A stretch of DNA of 7,859 nucleotides from Phycisphaerales bacterium UBA4658 (GCA_002405485.1 DHLW01000179.1:1-7859), one strand, 5' to 3'. Positions 1 to 6,811 are shown, numbered from the stretch's first letter. A program made the numbers and translations. The notes: generated by a model from the sequence alone, not told the origin.

Positions 1-822
1 CTGCCCGTGGGCGAAGTCGTACATGGGATAGATGCACCACTTGGAGCCGGTGTTGTGGTGCTCCTCATGCACGATGCGGTACATGACGGGGTCGCGGAGG
101 TTGAAGTTGGGGGAGGCAAGGTCGATCTTCGCGCGCACGGTGCGCGAGCCGTCGGGATGGACCCCGCGGCGCATCTCGTCGATGAGCCGGAGCGATTCCT
201 CGATGGGTCGATCGCGGAAGGGTGACGTTCCGGGGACGCCGGGCTTGCCGCGACGGGCGGCGACTTCGGCGGCCGGAAGATCGCAGACGTAGGCCTTGCC
301 CTTCTTGATGAGTTCAACGGCGAAGTCGTACATCCGATCAAAGAGATTGCTGGCGTAGTGGAGCCCGCCACCGTGCGGGCCTTCCCAGTCGGCGCCAAGC
401 CAGCGGCCATCGCGGGTGCTGGAGTCGACGTACTCCTGCTCTTCCTTGGCGGGGTTGGTGTCGTCGAAGCGGAGGTTGAACTTGCCGTCGTACTGGCGTG
501 CCAGCCCGGAGTTCAGGCAGATGCTCTTGGCGTGGCCGATGTGCAACCACCCGTTGGGCTCAGGGGGAAATCGCGTGTGCACGCGCGGCTTGCCGACACG
601 CCTGCCCGGGCCGGCGATCGGCGGCTTGACCTTGCCGTGCTCGATGGTCTCCGGGATTCCAGCGTCGGCCGTGTCTCGCCACGATCCCCACTTCCCGCTT
701 TGGATGTCGTTATCGATGATCTGCTGGATGAAGTTCAAGGGGCGAGCGGGCGTCGATGCCGGCGGATGGGCCGGGAGGTTCGAGGGGTTGCCGGAAGTCG
801 ATTTGGAGGTGGGGGCTGCCAT
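1..822 (-). CDS. glnS: Glutaminyl-tRNA synthetase, N-terminal part (cut by window edge)
   Basis: Attaches glutamine to tRNA-Gln with ATP in the cytoplasm (class I aminoacyl-tRNA synthetase). The reverse strand reads 274 codons without a stop from ATG at 822 to the window edge. Seen: NFIQQIID at residues 30-37, RFPPEPNG at 84-91, the class I HIGH motif (LHIGHAK) at 93-99, LRFDDTNP at 117-124, then [10 protein letters not shown] and [13 protein letters not shown] near the edge. PPEPNG and the MYDF block separate GlnRS from GluRS. The KMSKS-type motif and anticodon-binding barrels lie beyond the edge; E. coli GlnRS has about 554 residues. Compared from memory with E. coli, there is a Pro/Ser-rich extension of about 20 residues at the N-terminus and about 33 extra residues (45-80) between the first helix and VHTRFPP. 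ATG 822 is the only good start before an in-frame stop upstream. No SD is visible; a TACCCT hexamer lies 8 nt upstream. Identity is near certain. Confidence 0.97.
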   Translation of the reverse strand, partial: MAAPTSKSTSGNPSNLPAHPPASTPARPLNFIQQIIDNDIQSGKWGSWRDTADAGIPETIEHGKVKPPIAGPGRRVGKPRVHTRFPPEPNGWLHIGHAKSICLNSGLARQYDGKFNLRFDDTNPAKEEQEYVDSSTRDGRWLGADWEGPHGGGLHYASNLFDRMYDFAVELIKKGKAYVCDLPAAEVAARRGKPGVPGTSPFRDRPIEESLRLIDEMRRGVHPDGSRTVRAKIDLASPNFNLRDPVMYRIVHEEHHNTGSKWCIYPMYDFAHGQ

Positions 823-830
823 GGAACGGA

Positions 831-836
831 AGGGTA
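831..836 (-). promoter_or_regulatory. Candidate -10 element of glnS (TACCCT)
   Basis: On the minus strand TACCCT is followed by eight bases (TCCGTTCC) and then the glnS ATG. It fits TANNNT, and the short gap would give a leaderless or very short leader. No convincing -35 hexamer is seen 16-18 nt upstream. Support comes mainly from the same arrangement at five other genes here. Confidence 0.4.
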
Positions 837-885
837 AGTCCGCGGGACCCCGGATTCCTGCCCGATGGGCCCGAGCGATCCCGGC

Positions 886-1128
886 CTAGGCCTTCGGGGA
901 GCCGCGCCTGCAGGCGATGCGAAAGTCGTTGGCGGCAACGACCATCCACACCGCCTCCAGAGCGACCCCCGCCCATGCCTCCTTGAAGATCAGCGAGACG
1001 CCAAGCAGAGTCGCCCCGACGAAGTTCATGACGGCGAGGGTCATCGGCGGGAGCTTGCGCTTCCACACGAATGCGGCGACGATCATGACCATGCCGATCC
1101 AGCCGATGATCTCGATGAACAGTTCCAT
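886..1128 (-). CDS. Small membrane protein, CBU_0592-like family
   Basis: An 80-residue, very hydrophobic protein with about three membrane helices (residues 3-22, 28-48, 50-66) and a short basic C-terminal end (RIACRRGSPKA), probably cytoplasmic. The pattern IGWIGMVMIVAAF, then a helix with N-x-x-GA, then KEAWAGVALEAVWMV resembles the CBU_0592-type three-helix domain (from memory), whose function is not known to me. The start is well supported: ATG at 1128 is preceded by GGAGG with 6-nt spacing. It lies 63 nt upstream of glnS on the same strand and is divergent from the DUF1801 gene. Hydrophobic periodicity, a good ribosome site and the family pattern make a real gene likely; the family label is less certain. 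Confidence 0.8.
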   Translation of the reverse strand: MELFIEIIGWIGMVMIVAAFVWKRKLPPMTLAVMNFVGATLLGVSLIFKEAWAGVALEAVWMVVAANDFRIACRRGSPKA

Positions 1129-1134
1129 GCCGAT

Positions 1135-1139
1135 CCTCC
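1135..1139 (-). promoter_or_regulatory. Shine-Dalgarno site GGAGG of the CBU_0592-like gene
   Basis: The minus strand reads CGGAGGATCGGC directly before the ATG, so GGAGG has a 6-nt spacer. It is one of only two well-placed SD sites at starts in this window, and it fixes the start of this small gene. Confidence 0.75.
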
Positions 1140-1179
1140 GGGGCCGCGATCATGTGAGCGGCTCTGCATCGTTGGGGCC

Positions 1180-1207
1180 TTGCGGGGCGGACAGATCGGA
1201 GTAGACT
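1180..1207 (+). promoter_or_regulatory. Candidate promoter of the DUF1801 gene (TTGCGG-N16-TAGACT)
   Basis: TTGCGG (1180-1185) and TAGACT (1202-1207) are 16 nt apart, and the -10 ends only 6 nt before the ATG at 1214. Transcription would then start at or next to the A of ATG, giving a leaderless mRNA. A weak GGAG at 1198-1201 lies 12 nt from the start, too far for a normal SD. This is the best -35/-10 pair in the window. Confidence 0.5.
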
Positions 1208-1213
1208 GGGCGC

Positions 1214-1834
1214 ATGCCTTCCAAAGCGACGACCGTTGAGGGGTATCTCGCAGAGCTTCCGCCGGATCGGCGATCCGCGATCGAGACGGTCCGAAAGGTG
1301 TTCCGGGACAACCTCGGCAAGGGTTACGAGGAGCGGATGCAATACGGGATGATCGGCTATTGCGTCCCGCACAGCGTCTTTCCGGCGGGGTATCACTGCG
1401 ACCCGAAGCAGCCGCTGCCGTTCGCTGGTCTTGCATCGCAAAAGGGGCACATGTCTCTCTACCTCATGGGGTTGTACATGTCGCCAAGGGCGCGAGAGGC
1501 GTTCGAGACGGCATGGAAGAAAGCGGGGAAGAAGCTGGACATGGGCAAGTCCTGCGTTCGCTTCAAGAAGATCGAGGATCTGGCGCTGGATGTGCTCGCA
1601 GCGACGCTGCGATCGATGCCATGCGAGGCGTTTGTTGAGCAGTACCAGTCTGCCCTGGACGGGCGCGGCGGAGGCGGTGCGAGCGGATCCGCCCCGTCGA
1701 AGGGGTCGCGACCCGGGCGCGATCGATCGCACTCGGCATCTTCCGCCGGTGGCAAGTCCGCGACGAGGAAGACGCCCGAGGCGAGGTCCAAGAAGGCCTC
1801 GAAGAAAGCCGGCGGGCGATCCACGCGGGCCTGA
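1214..1834 (+). CDS. DUF1801 domain protein with basic disordered C-terminal tail
   Basis: A 206-residue protein in two parts. Residues 1-150 match the DUF1801 (YdhG-like) fold from memory: an opening helix TVEGYLAELPPDRRSAIETV, then EERMQYGMIGY, PLPFAGLASQKGHMSLYL, and the closing CVRFKKIEDLALDVL. This cytosolic family has no firmly established activity. Residues 151-206 are low complexity: a Gly/Ser linker, then Ser/Arg/Lys with repeated basic clusters such as RSKKASKKAGG, like the tails of H1-like or AlgP-like DNA-binding proteins. Reading-frame use and GC stay the same through the tail, so it is not a frameshift artefact. The ATG at 1214 begins just before the conserved opening helix. The DMT transporter follows after 21 nt and may be co-transcribed. 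Domain assignment is confident; function is unknown. Confidence 0.88.
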   Translation: MPSKATTVEGYLAELPPDRRSAIETVRKVFRDNLGKGYEERMQYGMIGYCVPHSVFPAGYHCDPKQPLPFAGLASQKGHMSLYLMGLYMSPRAREAFETAWKKAGKKLDMGKSCVRFKKIEDLALDVLAATLRSMPCEAFVEQYQSALDGRGGGGASGSAPSKGSRPGRDRSHSASSAGGKSATRKTPEARSKKASKKAGGRSTRA

Positions 1835-1842
1835 GAGGAAGC

Positions 1843-1848
1843 TATCGT
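1843..1848 (+). promoter_or_regulatory. Candidate -10 element of the DMT transporter gene (TATCGT)
   Basis: TATCGT ends 7 nt before the GTG start at 1856, in the 21-nt gap after the DUF1801 stop. A purine-rich GAGAGGAAG lies further upstream, about 15-20 nt from GTG, which is too far for a standard SD. No clear -35 is seen. The transporter could instead be read through from the DUF1801 promoter. Confidence 0.35.
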
Positions 1849-1855
1849 CCGCTCC

Positions 1856-2854
1856 GTGTCCGAGTCGCACTCGCATGATTCGACCCCTTCGCCAACGCTT
1901 GGCGTGGTGACGGTCGTGATGACCCTGCTGGGCTGGTCGAGCGTGCCGCTGTTCATCGCGCACTTCTCGCGGGACATGGACGTGTGGTCGAGCAACGGAT
2001 GGCGGTATGCGTTCAGCGCGTTGCTCTGGGCGCCGGTCCTGCTGCTCGCCCATGCCCGCCGTCGCGTGCCGGCCGGGCTCTGGCAGAACGCGCTGGTTCC
2101 CGCGCTGCTGAACGCGCTCGGGCAGGCCGCCTTTGCCTGGTCGTTTTACAACATCGACCCGGCAACGGCGACATTCGGGCTGCGCTTGCAGATCGTCTTT
2201 GTCGCGATCGGGGCCTATCTCCTGTTTCCAAGCGAACGGGCGGTGCTGCGACGGCCCGCGGCATGGGCCGGCATCGTGCTTGTGCTCGGCGGGATCGCCG
2301 GCACGCTGCTCCTGGCCGACCAGGACAACCTCCCCACCGACGTCGCGGGAACGACCGCCAGCTACGCGTTCGGCGTCACGCTCGCGGTCATTTCCGGGCT
2401 GCTCTTTGCCGGCTATGCCCTGAGCGTCCGAAAGTTCATGCATCGCTACCACCCGGTCACGGCGTTCGCGGCCATCAGCCAGTACACGTCGGTCGTGCTC
2501 GTGGGCCTCATGCTTGTGCTCGCGCGAGACCCAGCGCAGGGCACGCCCGACGGCGGGCTGCACGCCCTGGCGATCGGGGCCGGTCCCTTTGCGCTGCTCC
2601 TGCTCAGTGCAGTCATCGGCATCGCGCTCGGTCACGTGTTCTACTACATATCGATCGCCCGGCTGGGCGTGGCGGTCTCCAGCGGCGTGATCCAGTTGCA
2701 GCCGTTCTGCGTGGCGGTGGCCCAGCTTGCGCTGTTCGACAAGCCGCTGACCGTCGGCCAGTGGATCTGCGGCTCCCTGGCCGTGCTCGGGGCGGTGCTG
2801 CTTCTGCACACCCAATGGATGCTGAGCAGACCAGCTCTGCCGAGCGGTGACTAG
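1856..2854 (+). CDS. DMT-superfamily transporter (EamA type)
   Basis: A 332-residue inner-membrane protein with two EamA halves and about ten helices (roughly 14-36, 48-66, 77-100, 104-125, 132-152, 168-188, 200-222, 238-262, 266-290, 298-318). Typical EamA features are SSNGWRYAFSALLW in helix 2, NALGQAAFAWSFYNIDPATA in helix 3, and in the second half ALGHVFYYISIARLG followed by VIQLQPFCVAVAQLALF and a final helix QWICGSLAVLGAVLLL. The family exports metabolites such as amino acids, but the substrate cannot be read from sequence. The GTG start gives a short polar, His/Ser-containing N-terminus (SESHSHDSTPSP) before helix 1. Neighbours are the DUF1801 gene (21 nt upstream) and purE (18 nt downstream). 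The arrangement allows one transcript, but it does not show a shared function. Confidence 0.93.
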   Translation: MSESHSHDSTPSPTLGVVTVVMTLLGWSSVPLFIAHFSRDMDVWSSNGWRYAFSALLWAPVLLLAHARRRVPAGLWQNALVPALLNALGQAAFAWSFYNIDPATATFGLRLQIVFVAIGAYLLFPSERAVLRRPAAWAGIVLVLGGIAGTLLLADQDNLPTDVAGTTASYAFGVTLAVISGLLFAGYALSVRKFMHRYHPVTAFAAISQYTSVVLVGLMLVLARDPAQGTPDGGLHALAIGAGPFALLLLSAVIGIALGHVFYYISIARLGVAVSSGVIQLQPFCVAVAQLALFDKPLTVGQWICGSLAVLGAVLLLHTQWMLSRPALPSGD

Positions 2855-2859
2855 ACCGG

Positions 2860-2865
2860 TATCCT
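2860..2865 (+). promoter_or_regulatory. Candidate -10 element of purE (TATCCT)
   Basis: TATCCT ends 7 nt before the purE ATG, in the 18-nt gap after the transporter stop, and no SD is present. CTGCCG at 2837-2842, 17 nt upstream, is a weak -35 match (3 of 6 to TTGACA). If used, purEK would have its own leaderless start independent of the transporter. Confidence 0.42.
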
Positions 2866-2872
2866 CATCATC

Positions 2873-3445
2873 ATGCACCCGACTGTCGGCATCATCATGG
2901 GGTCAAGGAGCGACTGGGACACCATGGAGCACGCGGCGGGAACGCTCGAGCGGCTGGGTGTCCCGCACGAGGTCCGCGTCGTCTCGGCCCATCGGACGCC
3001 TGATCTTCTATTCGAGTATGCGTCGTCGGCTGAGAGCCGGGGGCTTATGGCCATCATCGCCGGCGCCGGCGGCGCGGCCCACCTGCCGGGAATGTGCGCC
3101 AGCAAGACGGCGGTACCGGTGCTCGGGGTCCCCGTGCAGAGCAAGTCGCTGCAGGGGGTGGACTCGCTGCTGTCGATCGTGCAGATGCCCGCGGGCGTGC
3201 CGGTGGGCACGTTCGCCATCGGGCGGGCCGGCGCGATCAACGCCGCTCTGTTTGCCGCCGCAATCGTCGGGACTCGCCATCCGCAGTTTCTCGCGGCTCT
3301 TCGGCAGTATCGCGAGCAGCAGACGGCGCTGGTGCTGGAACATCCGGATCCGCGCGTCCCAGATCTCGAGATTCCGCCGCAGCACTTCGCACCGGGCACC
3401 CCGGGCGCCCGACCACCTGCGCCTTCGGGCGGAGGCGTGCAGTGA
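2873..3445 (+). CDS. purE: N5-carboxyaminoimidazole ribonucleotide mutase (PurE class I)
   Basis: Converts N5-CAIR, the product of PurK, to CAIR in de novo purine synthesis; a cytosolic enzyme, octameric in characterised relatives. The 190-residue product has the class I signatures GSRSDWDTM (10-18), SAHRTP (38-43, with the catalytic-site His40), [11 protein letters not shown] (64-74) and [27 protein letters not shown]. Ser13 and Asp14 match the phosphate- and substrate-binding loop. After about residue 160, where typical bacterial PurE ends, comes a Pro/Gly-rich tail of roughly 30 residues (ending APSGGGVQ) that looks unstructured. ATG 2873 directly precedes the core TVGIIMGS strand. Its stop overlaps the purK start, so the two are translationally coupled. 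PurK next door confirms the class I, two-step route rather than a class II AIR carboxylase. Confidence 0.97.
   Translation: MHPTVGIIMGSRSDWDTMEHAAGTLERLGVPHEVRVVSAHRTPDLLFEYASSAESRGLMAIIAGAGGAAHLPGMCASKTAVPVLGVPVQSKSLQGVDSLLSIVQMPAGVPVGTFAIGRAGAINAALFAAAIVGTRHPQFLAALRQYREQQTALVLEHPDPRVPDLEIPPQHFAPGTPGARPPAPSGGGVQ
3431..3435 (+). promoter_or_regulatory. Shine-Dalgarno site GGAGG of purK
   Basis: GGAGG lies within the last codons of purE, with 6 nt to the overlapping GTG start of purK. It selects GTG 3442 over upstream in-frame codons. As an internal operon gene purK cannot be leaderless on the polycistronic message, so an SD is expected here. Confidence 0.75.
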
Positions 3446-4584
3446 TCATCGGCGTGCTGGGCGGCGGGCAGCTCGGGCGGATGCTCGCGCTCTCGGGCAT
3501 TCCCCTTGGCCTCCGGTTCCGGTTCCTGGACCCATCTGCCGATTGCCCGGCGGCGGACCTCGGCGAGGTCGTCGTCGCGGAGTACGACGATTCGGACGCG
3601 CTCGCCCGATTCGCCAGGGGCCTGCACGCGGTGACCTATGAGTTCGAGAACGTGCCCGCCGAGTCGGCTCGCCGACTTGCGCAGCACGCACCGGTGCATC
3701 CCTCCGAGCGTGCGCTCGCCACGGCTCAGGACCGCTTGGCGGAGAAGACCTGCTTCCAGTCGCTGGGCATCCAGACGCCGGAGTTCGCTCCGGTGGATTC
3801 CCTCGACGATCTGCGTGCCGCGATCGTGCGGATCGGCCTGCCGAGCGTGCTCAAGACCCGGCGCTTCGGGTATGACGGCAAGGGACAGGTGGTTCTGCGC
3901 ACGACGGCGGACGTGGACATGGCATGGCGAACGCTGGGTGAGCCGCGACTGCGCCGCGCCGCCCGGAGCTCATCGGAACAGGCGGAGGCCCGGGCAGATC
4001 TCATCCTTGAGCAGTTCGTGCCGTTTGCGCGGGAGCTCTCGATTCTCGGGGTGCGTTCGCTCGATGGCGCGACGAGGTTCTATCCGCCGGTGGAGAATCG
4101 GCACAGCGGTGGCATTCTGAGTCGATCCGTTGCGCCGGCGCCGGAGTCCGGGGCGGCCGATGGACTGCTTCAGTCCGCCGCGGAGAGCGTGCTGCGGGCG
4201 CTCGGATACGTCGGGGTGCTGGCGATCGAGTTCTTCGAGATGAGTGATGGACGGCTGCTGGCCAATGAAATGGCCCCGCGCGTGCACAACAGCGGGCACT
4301 GGTCGATCGAAGGAGCGTCGTGCTCGCAGTTCGAGAATCACGTGCGTGCGGTGGCCGGGCTGCCCCTTGGATCGACGGCCCCCCGCGGACAGAGCGTGAT
4401 GCTGAACATCATCGGCGCCGAGCCGGACCCGGGCGTGTTCTCGATCGAGGGCGTGCACGTGCACATGTACGGCAAACAGCCCCGTGCGGGTCGGAAGCTC
4501 GGACATCTCACGGTGTGCGAGCACCGACCCGAAGACGCGCTCGCCAAGGCCGCGCGGGCCGAGGCGATGCTGAGAAACTGCTGA
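3442..4584 (+). CDS. purK: N5-carboxyaminoimidazole ribonucleotide synthase (ATP-grasp)
   Basis: Makes N5-CAIR from AIR, bicarbonate and ATP, feeding PurE in purine synthesis. The 380-residue product has the N-terminal GGGQLGRM loop (7-14), YEFENVP (66-72), the ATP-grasp lysine loop [12 protein letters not shown] (138-149), [12 protein letters not shown] (214-225), the metal-binding block [15 protein letters not shown] (273-287) and HMYGK (341-345) in the C-terminal domain. It is somewhat longer than E. coli PurK (355 residues), partly because of an extra Arg/Ser/Glu-rich stretch at about 168-186 in the ATP-grasp region. The frame is open upstream to 3094, but GTG 3442 is chosen because it sits in a GTGA overlap with the purE stop, has GGAGG 6 nt upstream, and places the family's opening [10 protein letters not shown] exactly at the start. 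It converges on the CNNM gene with a 17-nt gap. Confidence 0.97.
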   Translation: MIIGVLGGGQLGRMLALSGIPLGLRFRFLDPSADCPAADLGEVVVAEYDDSDALARFARGLHAVTYEFENVPAESARRLAQHAPVHPSERALATAQDRLAEKTCFQSLGIQTPEFAPVDSLDDLRAAIVRIGLPSVLKTRRFGYDGKGQVVLRTTADVDMAWRTLGEPRLRRAARSSSEQAEARADLILEQFVPFARELSILGVRSLDGATRFYPPVENRHSGGILSRSVAPAPESGAADGLLQSAAESVLRALGYVGVLAIEFFEMSDGRLLANEMAPRVHNSGHWSIEGASCSQFENHVRAVAGLPLGSTAPRGQSVMLNIIGAEPDPGVFSIEGVHVHMYGKQPRAGRKLGHLTVCEHRPEDALAKAARAEAMLRNC

Positions 4585-4601
4585 CGAAGGCAACGCCGGG
4601 T

Positions 4602-5906
4602 TCAGATCGGCGATTCGTCGGGCGGGGCGGGCTTGATGCTCAGCAGCACGCGATCGACGCGAGTCCGGTCCATGTCGACGATCTCGAAGACGAACCGCTC
4701 ATGTTCGAAGCGGTCGCCGGTGGCGGGCACGCGCCCCATGTATGCCATGATGAACCCTCCAAGGGTGTCGAAGTCAGCCTGATCCTCCTTGGGGAGCGCC
4801 TCCACACCCATGAGGTCGCGGAGCTCGCTGGTCGAGAGCATGCCATCAAGCAGAAACGAACCGTCGGATCGGCGGACGATCTGCGGATCGGGGGCTCCGC
4901 CGGAGATTGCGACCTCTCCCAGCAGGGCCTCGACCAGATCATTGAGGGTGATGAGCCCCACCAGCACGCCGTACTCGTCGATCACGAACGCGATGTGCTG
5001 ACCCGATCGCTTGAAGCGGTCCAGCACGCGGATCGCGGGCGCGGCGTCGGGCACGAACAAGGGCTTGCGGCACAACGATCGCAGGCTGATGTCCTCGGTG
5101 ATGAGGCTGTTCTTGACCAGGTCCTTCAGATGCACGACGCCGATCAGGTGATCCAGGTCTCCGTCGCAGATCGGAAAGTGCGAGTGCGAACTGGTCGCCA
5201 CGGCGACCTTGATGCGCTGCACCCCGTCGCTCACGTCCAGCCAGTCGATGTCCTTTCGGGGAACCATGACCTGCCGAACTCGCTGATCGCCCAGTTCCAG
5301 CACACGCTCGACGATCTGTCGCTCGGCCTTCTCGAACTCGCCGGTGGCCTCCCCGCTCTTCAGGATCGCTTTCACCTCCGCCTCGGCCTCGCCCTCGTCG
5401 TACCTGCGGGCCGGAAGGAGCTTGAGCACCAGTTCCGTCGATACCGACAGCGCCCACACCAGCGGCGCCGCCGCGACGCTCAGCCATCGCATCGGAATGG
5501 CCAGGACCGAGGCGATGGGCTCGGCATAGGTCTGCGCCAGGCGCTTGGGCACCAGCTCTCCAGCGACCAGCGTCACGAACGTGATCACCAGCACGGTGAG
5601 TCCCAAGGACACCCCACGGGCCGTGTCCGGGGACAGGCCCCATTCCCCCAATGACGGCGTGATCTTGTCGGCGATCGCGGACTCCCCGACGGCGCCCGTC
5701 AGAATGCCCATGAGCGTGATCCCGATCTGCACGGTCGACAGGTACCGGGTGGGATGATCGAGCAGATACACGGCGGCCTGCGCCCCCGCGGACCCCTTGG
5801 CCGATCGCGCCTCGAGCTGCGCCCGCTTGCTGGACACAAGCGCCATCTCCGACATCACAAAGACGCTGTTGATCAGGATGAGGGTGAGAACAAGTGCGAT
5901 TTCCAT
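4602..5906 (-). CDS. CNNM/CBS/CorC-HlyC transporter (hemolysin-family, UPF0053)
   Basis: A 434-residue inner-membrane protein of the CNNM (DUF21) family, linked in characterised members to Mg2+ and other divalent-cation efflux. Domains in order: a DUF21 membrane domain (about 1-170) with NSVFVMSEMALVSS at the start and the hallmark GELVPKRLA near 115; an acidic/amphipathic linker with EVKAILKSGEATGEFEKAE; a CBS pair opening with RVRQVMVPRKDIDWLD, including IGVVHLKDLV and ending FVIDEYGVLVGLITLNDLVEALLGEV; and a C-terminal CorC_HlyC domain (SFLLDGMLSTSELRDL, DFDTLGGFIMAYMGRVP, FEIVDMDRTRVDRVLL). ATG 5906 is chosen because helix 1 begins at once (MEIALVLTLILIN). A 20-residue in-frame extension to 5966 is polar and would overlap the divergent methyltransferase. 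No SD is visible; TACACT lies 12 nt upstream. The older hemolysin label is not evidence of toxicity. Confidence 0.95.
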   Translation of the reverse strand: MEIALVLTLILINSVFVMSEMALVSSKRAQLEARSAKGSAGAQAAVYLLDHPTRYLSTVQIGITLMGILTGAVGESAIADKITPSLGEWGLSPDTARGVSLGLTVLVITFVTLVAGELVPKRLAQTYAEPIASVLAIPMRWLSVAAAPLVWALSVSTELVLKLLPARRYDEGEAEAEVKAILKSGEATGEFEKAERQIVERVLELGDQRVRQVMVPRKDIDWLDVSDGVQRIKVAVATSSHSHFPICDGDLDHLIGVVHLKDLVKNSLITEDISLRSLCRKPLFVPDAAPAIRVLDRFKRSGQHIAFVIDEYGVLVGLITLNDLVEALLGEVAISGGAPDPQIVRRSDGSFLLDGMLSTSELRDLMGVEALPKEDQADFDTLGGFIMAYMGRVPATGDRFEHERFVFEIVDMDRTRVDRVLLSIKPAPPDESPI

Positions 5907-5918
5907 GGTGTGGGCCAC

Positions 5919-5924
5919 AGTGTA
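5919..5924 (-). promoter_or_regulatory. Candidate -10 element of the CNNM gene (TACACT)
   Basis: On the minus strand TACACT lies in GATACACT, 12 nt before the ATG, with no SD between. This gives a leader of at most about 5 nt, if transcription starts about 7 nt after the hexamer. No good -35 is seen; CCGACC at 5945-5950 is weak, with a long 20-nt spacer. Confidence 0.35.
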
Positions 5925-5938
5925 TCGCGAGCGTCCGC

Positions 5939-5944
5939 TACGCT
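5939..5944 (+). promoter_or_regulatory. Candidate -10 element of the methyltransferase gene (TACGCT)
   Basis: TACGCT ends 9 nt before the ATG at 5954, with no SD. It lies in the 47-nt divergent gap, 14 nt from the opposing TACACT, so the upstream part of this promoter would overlap the -10 of the CNNM gene. Confidence 0.35.
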
Positions 5945-5953
5945 GGTCGGCCC

Positions 5954-6796
5954 ATGCCCACGCCACCCGAGTCTCCCTACGCCAGACCGCTCATCTACGA
6001 CATTCTGCACGCCCACGGATCCCTCGCCGAGGCTCGGCACATCGTTCGGATCGCGCGAACACTGGTTCAGACCTCGCGCACCAGACCGCTCCGAGTCCTT
6101 GAGCCGGCGTGCGGCACCGGACGGTTCCTGCTGGCCCTGGCCTCGCTCGGGCACACCTGCGTCGGTGTTGACCTGGACACCGGCATGGCCGAGTTCGCCC
6201 GCCAAAGAGCTCGATCCGTCGGCCTGGCACGACGCGTCCGCGTGCACGTGGGCGACATGCGGACCATGGATCACGCGATCGGCAGCGCCCCCCCTTCCTC
6301 AGCACGCTTCGATCTGGCGTTCTGCCCGGACAACTCCATCCGGCATCTGGCAAGCGATCGAGACTGCGTGAACCACATCCGATCGACGCTCGCTCTGCTC
6401 CGGCCCGGAGGCGTCTATCTGGTCGGGATCGGACTGCTCGATGACCTTGGGGAGGATCCGGTCGAGCAGGTCTGGCACGCCCGCCGCGGCACGACCACCG
6501 TTCGCCAGGTCATCGAGTTCATTCCCCCCGATGCCTCGACGGTCGCTCGCGGCGGTCGTGTCGCCCGTCGAGAGACCGCGCTGAGCGTCATCAGCGTCAG
6601 CACGCCCCGGAGCGAGGAGGACATCGCCACCAGGTACACGCTGCGTTCGTACACGCTCGACCAGTGGAGAGCGGTGGTGAGGCGGGCCGGCGCCCGGGAG
6701 GTCGCCGTCGCCACCGCGGACGGACGGCGAGTCACTCGCCATGCTTCGACGAGGCGGGCGTATGCGTTTCGGGCGCTTGTCGCCGCGGACCGCTGA
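5954..6796 (+). CDS. Class I SAM-dependent methyltransferase, substrate unknown
   Basis: A 280-residue soluble protein with a Rossmann methyltransferase core of the Methyltransf_25/11 type. Motif I is VLEPACGTGRFLLAL (48-62), binding AdoMet; motif II is VGVDLDTGM (70-78), whose Asp would contact the ribose; GDM (100-102) precedes the adenine contact; FDLAFCPDNSIRHL is motif IV; LLRPGGVYLVGI is the post-motif strand. The C-terminal 110 residues or so (RRGTTTVRQVIEFIPP onwards) hold a beta-rich segment ending in TLDQWRAVVRRAGAREV, usual for small-molecule methyltransferases of this type. The N-terminus PYARPLIYDILHAHGSLAEAR resembles the YDxxH entry helix of these enzymes. ATG 5954 is chosen because the upstream in-frame extension to 5894 would run into the divergent CNNM gene. 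It converges on hldE with 15 nt between, and no neighbour points to its substrate. Confidence 0.88.
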   Translation: MPTPPESPYARPLIYDILHAHGSLAEARHIVRIARTLVQTSRTRPLRVLEPACGTGRFLLALASLGHTCVGVDLDTGMAEFARQRARSVGLARRVRVHVGDMRTMDHAIGSAPPSSARFDLAFCPDNSIRHLASDRDCVNHIRSTLALLRPGGVYLVGIGLLDDLGEDPVEQVWHARRGTTTVRQVIEFIPPDASTVARGGRVARRETALSVISVSTPRSEEDIATRYTLRSYTLDQWRAVVRRAGAREVAVATADGRRVTRHASTRRAYAFRALVAADR

Positions 6797-6811
6797 TGCT
6801 TGCGATGGGAA

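Noticed and set aside
7..837. Plus-strand open frames opposite glnS.
   Set aside because: The minus strand encodes an unmistakable GlnRS over the whole stretch; these are shadows in the complementary phase.
2852..2857. TAGACC as an alternative -10 for purE.
   Set aside because: It lacks the final T, includes the transporter's TAG stop, and TATCCT 2 nt downstream is the better match at the spacing seen elsewhere.
710..2878. A 722-residue open frame on the minus strand across the DUF1801 and DMT genes.
   Set aside because: It is antisense to several clearly recognisable genes, and its product is Arg/His/Pro-rich with no domain pattern. It is a typical long shadow frame in GC-rich DNA.
3094..3441. 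In-frame upstream extension of purK (would add 116 residues).
   Set aside because: It lies wholly inside purE in another frame, and its sequence is low-complexity Arg/Gly/Ala. GTG 3442 has an SD, couples to the purE stop and matches the family start.
4585..4601. Possible terminator between purK and the CNNM gene.
   Set aside because: The 17-nt gap holds no stem-loop or T-run that I can see.
4320..5654. A 444-residue plus-strand frame across the end of purK and most of the CNNM gene.
   Set aside because: It is antisense to a well-supported CNNM/CBS/CorC protein and has no recognisable motif.
5907..5966. A 20-residue N-terminal extension of the CNNM protein.
   Set aside because: It is polar and unlike the family start, covers the divergent promoter region and overlaps the methyltransferase start.
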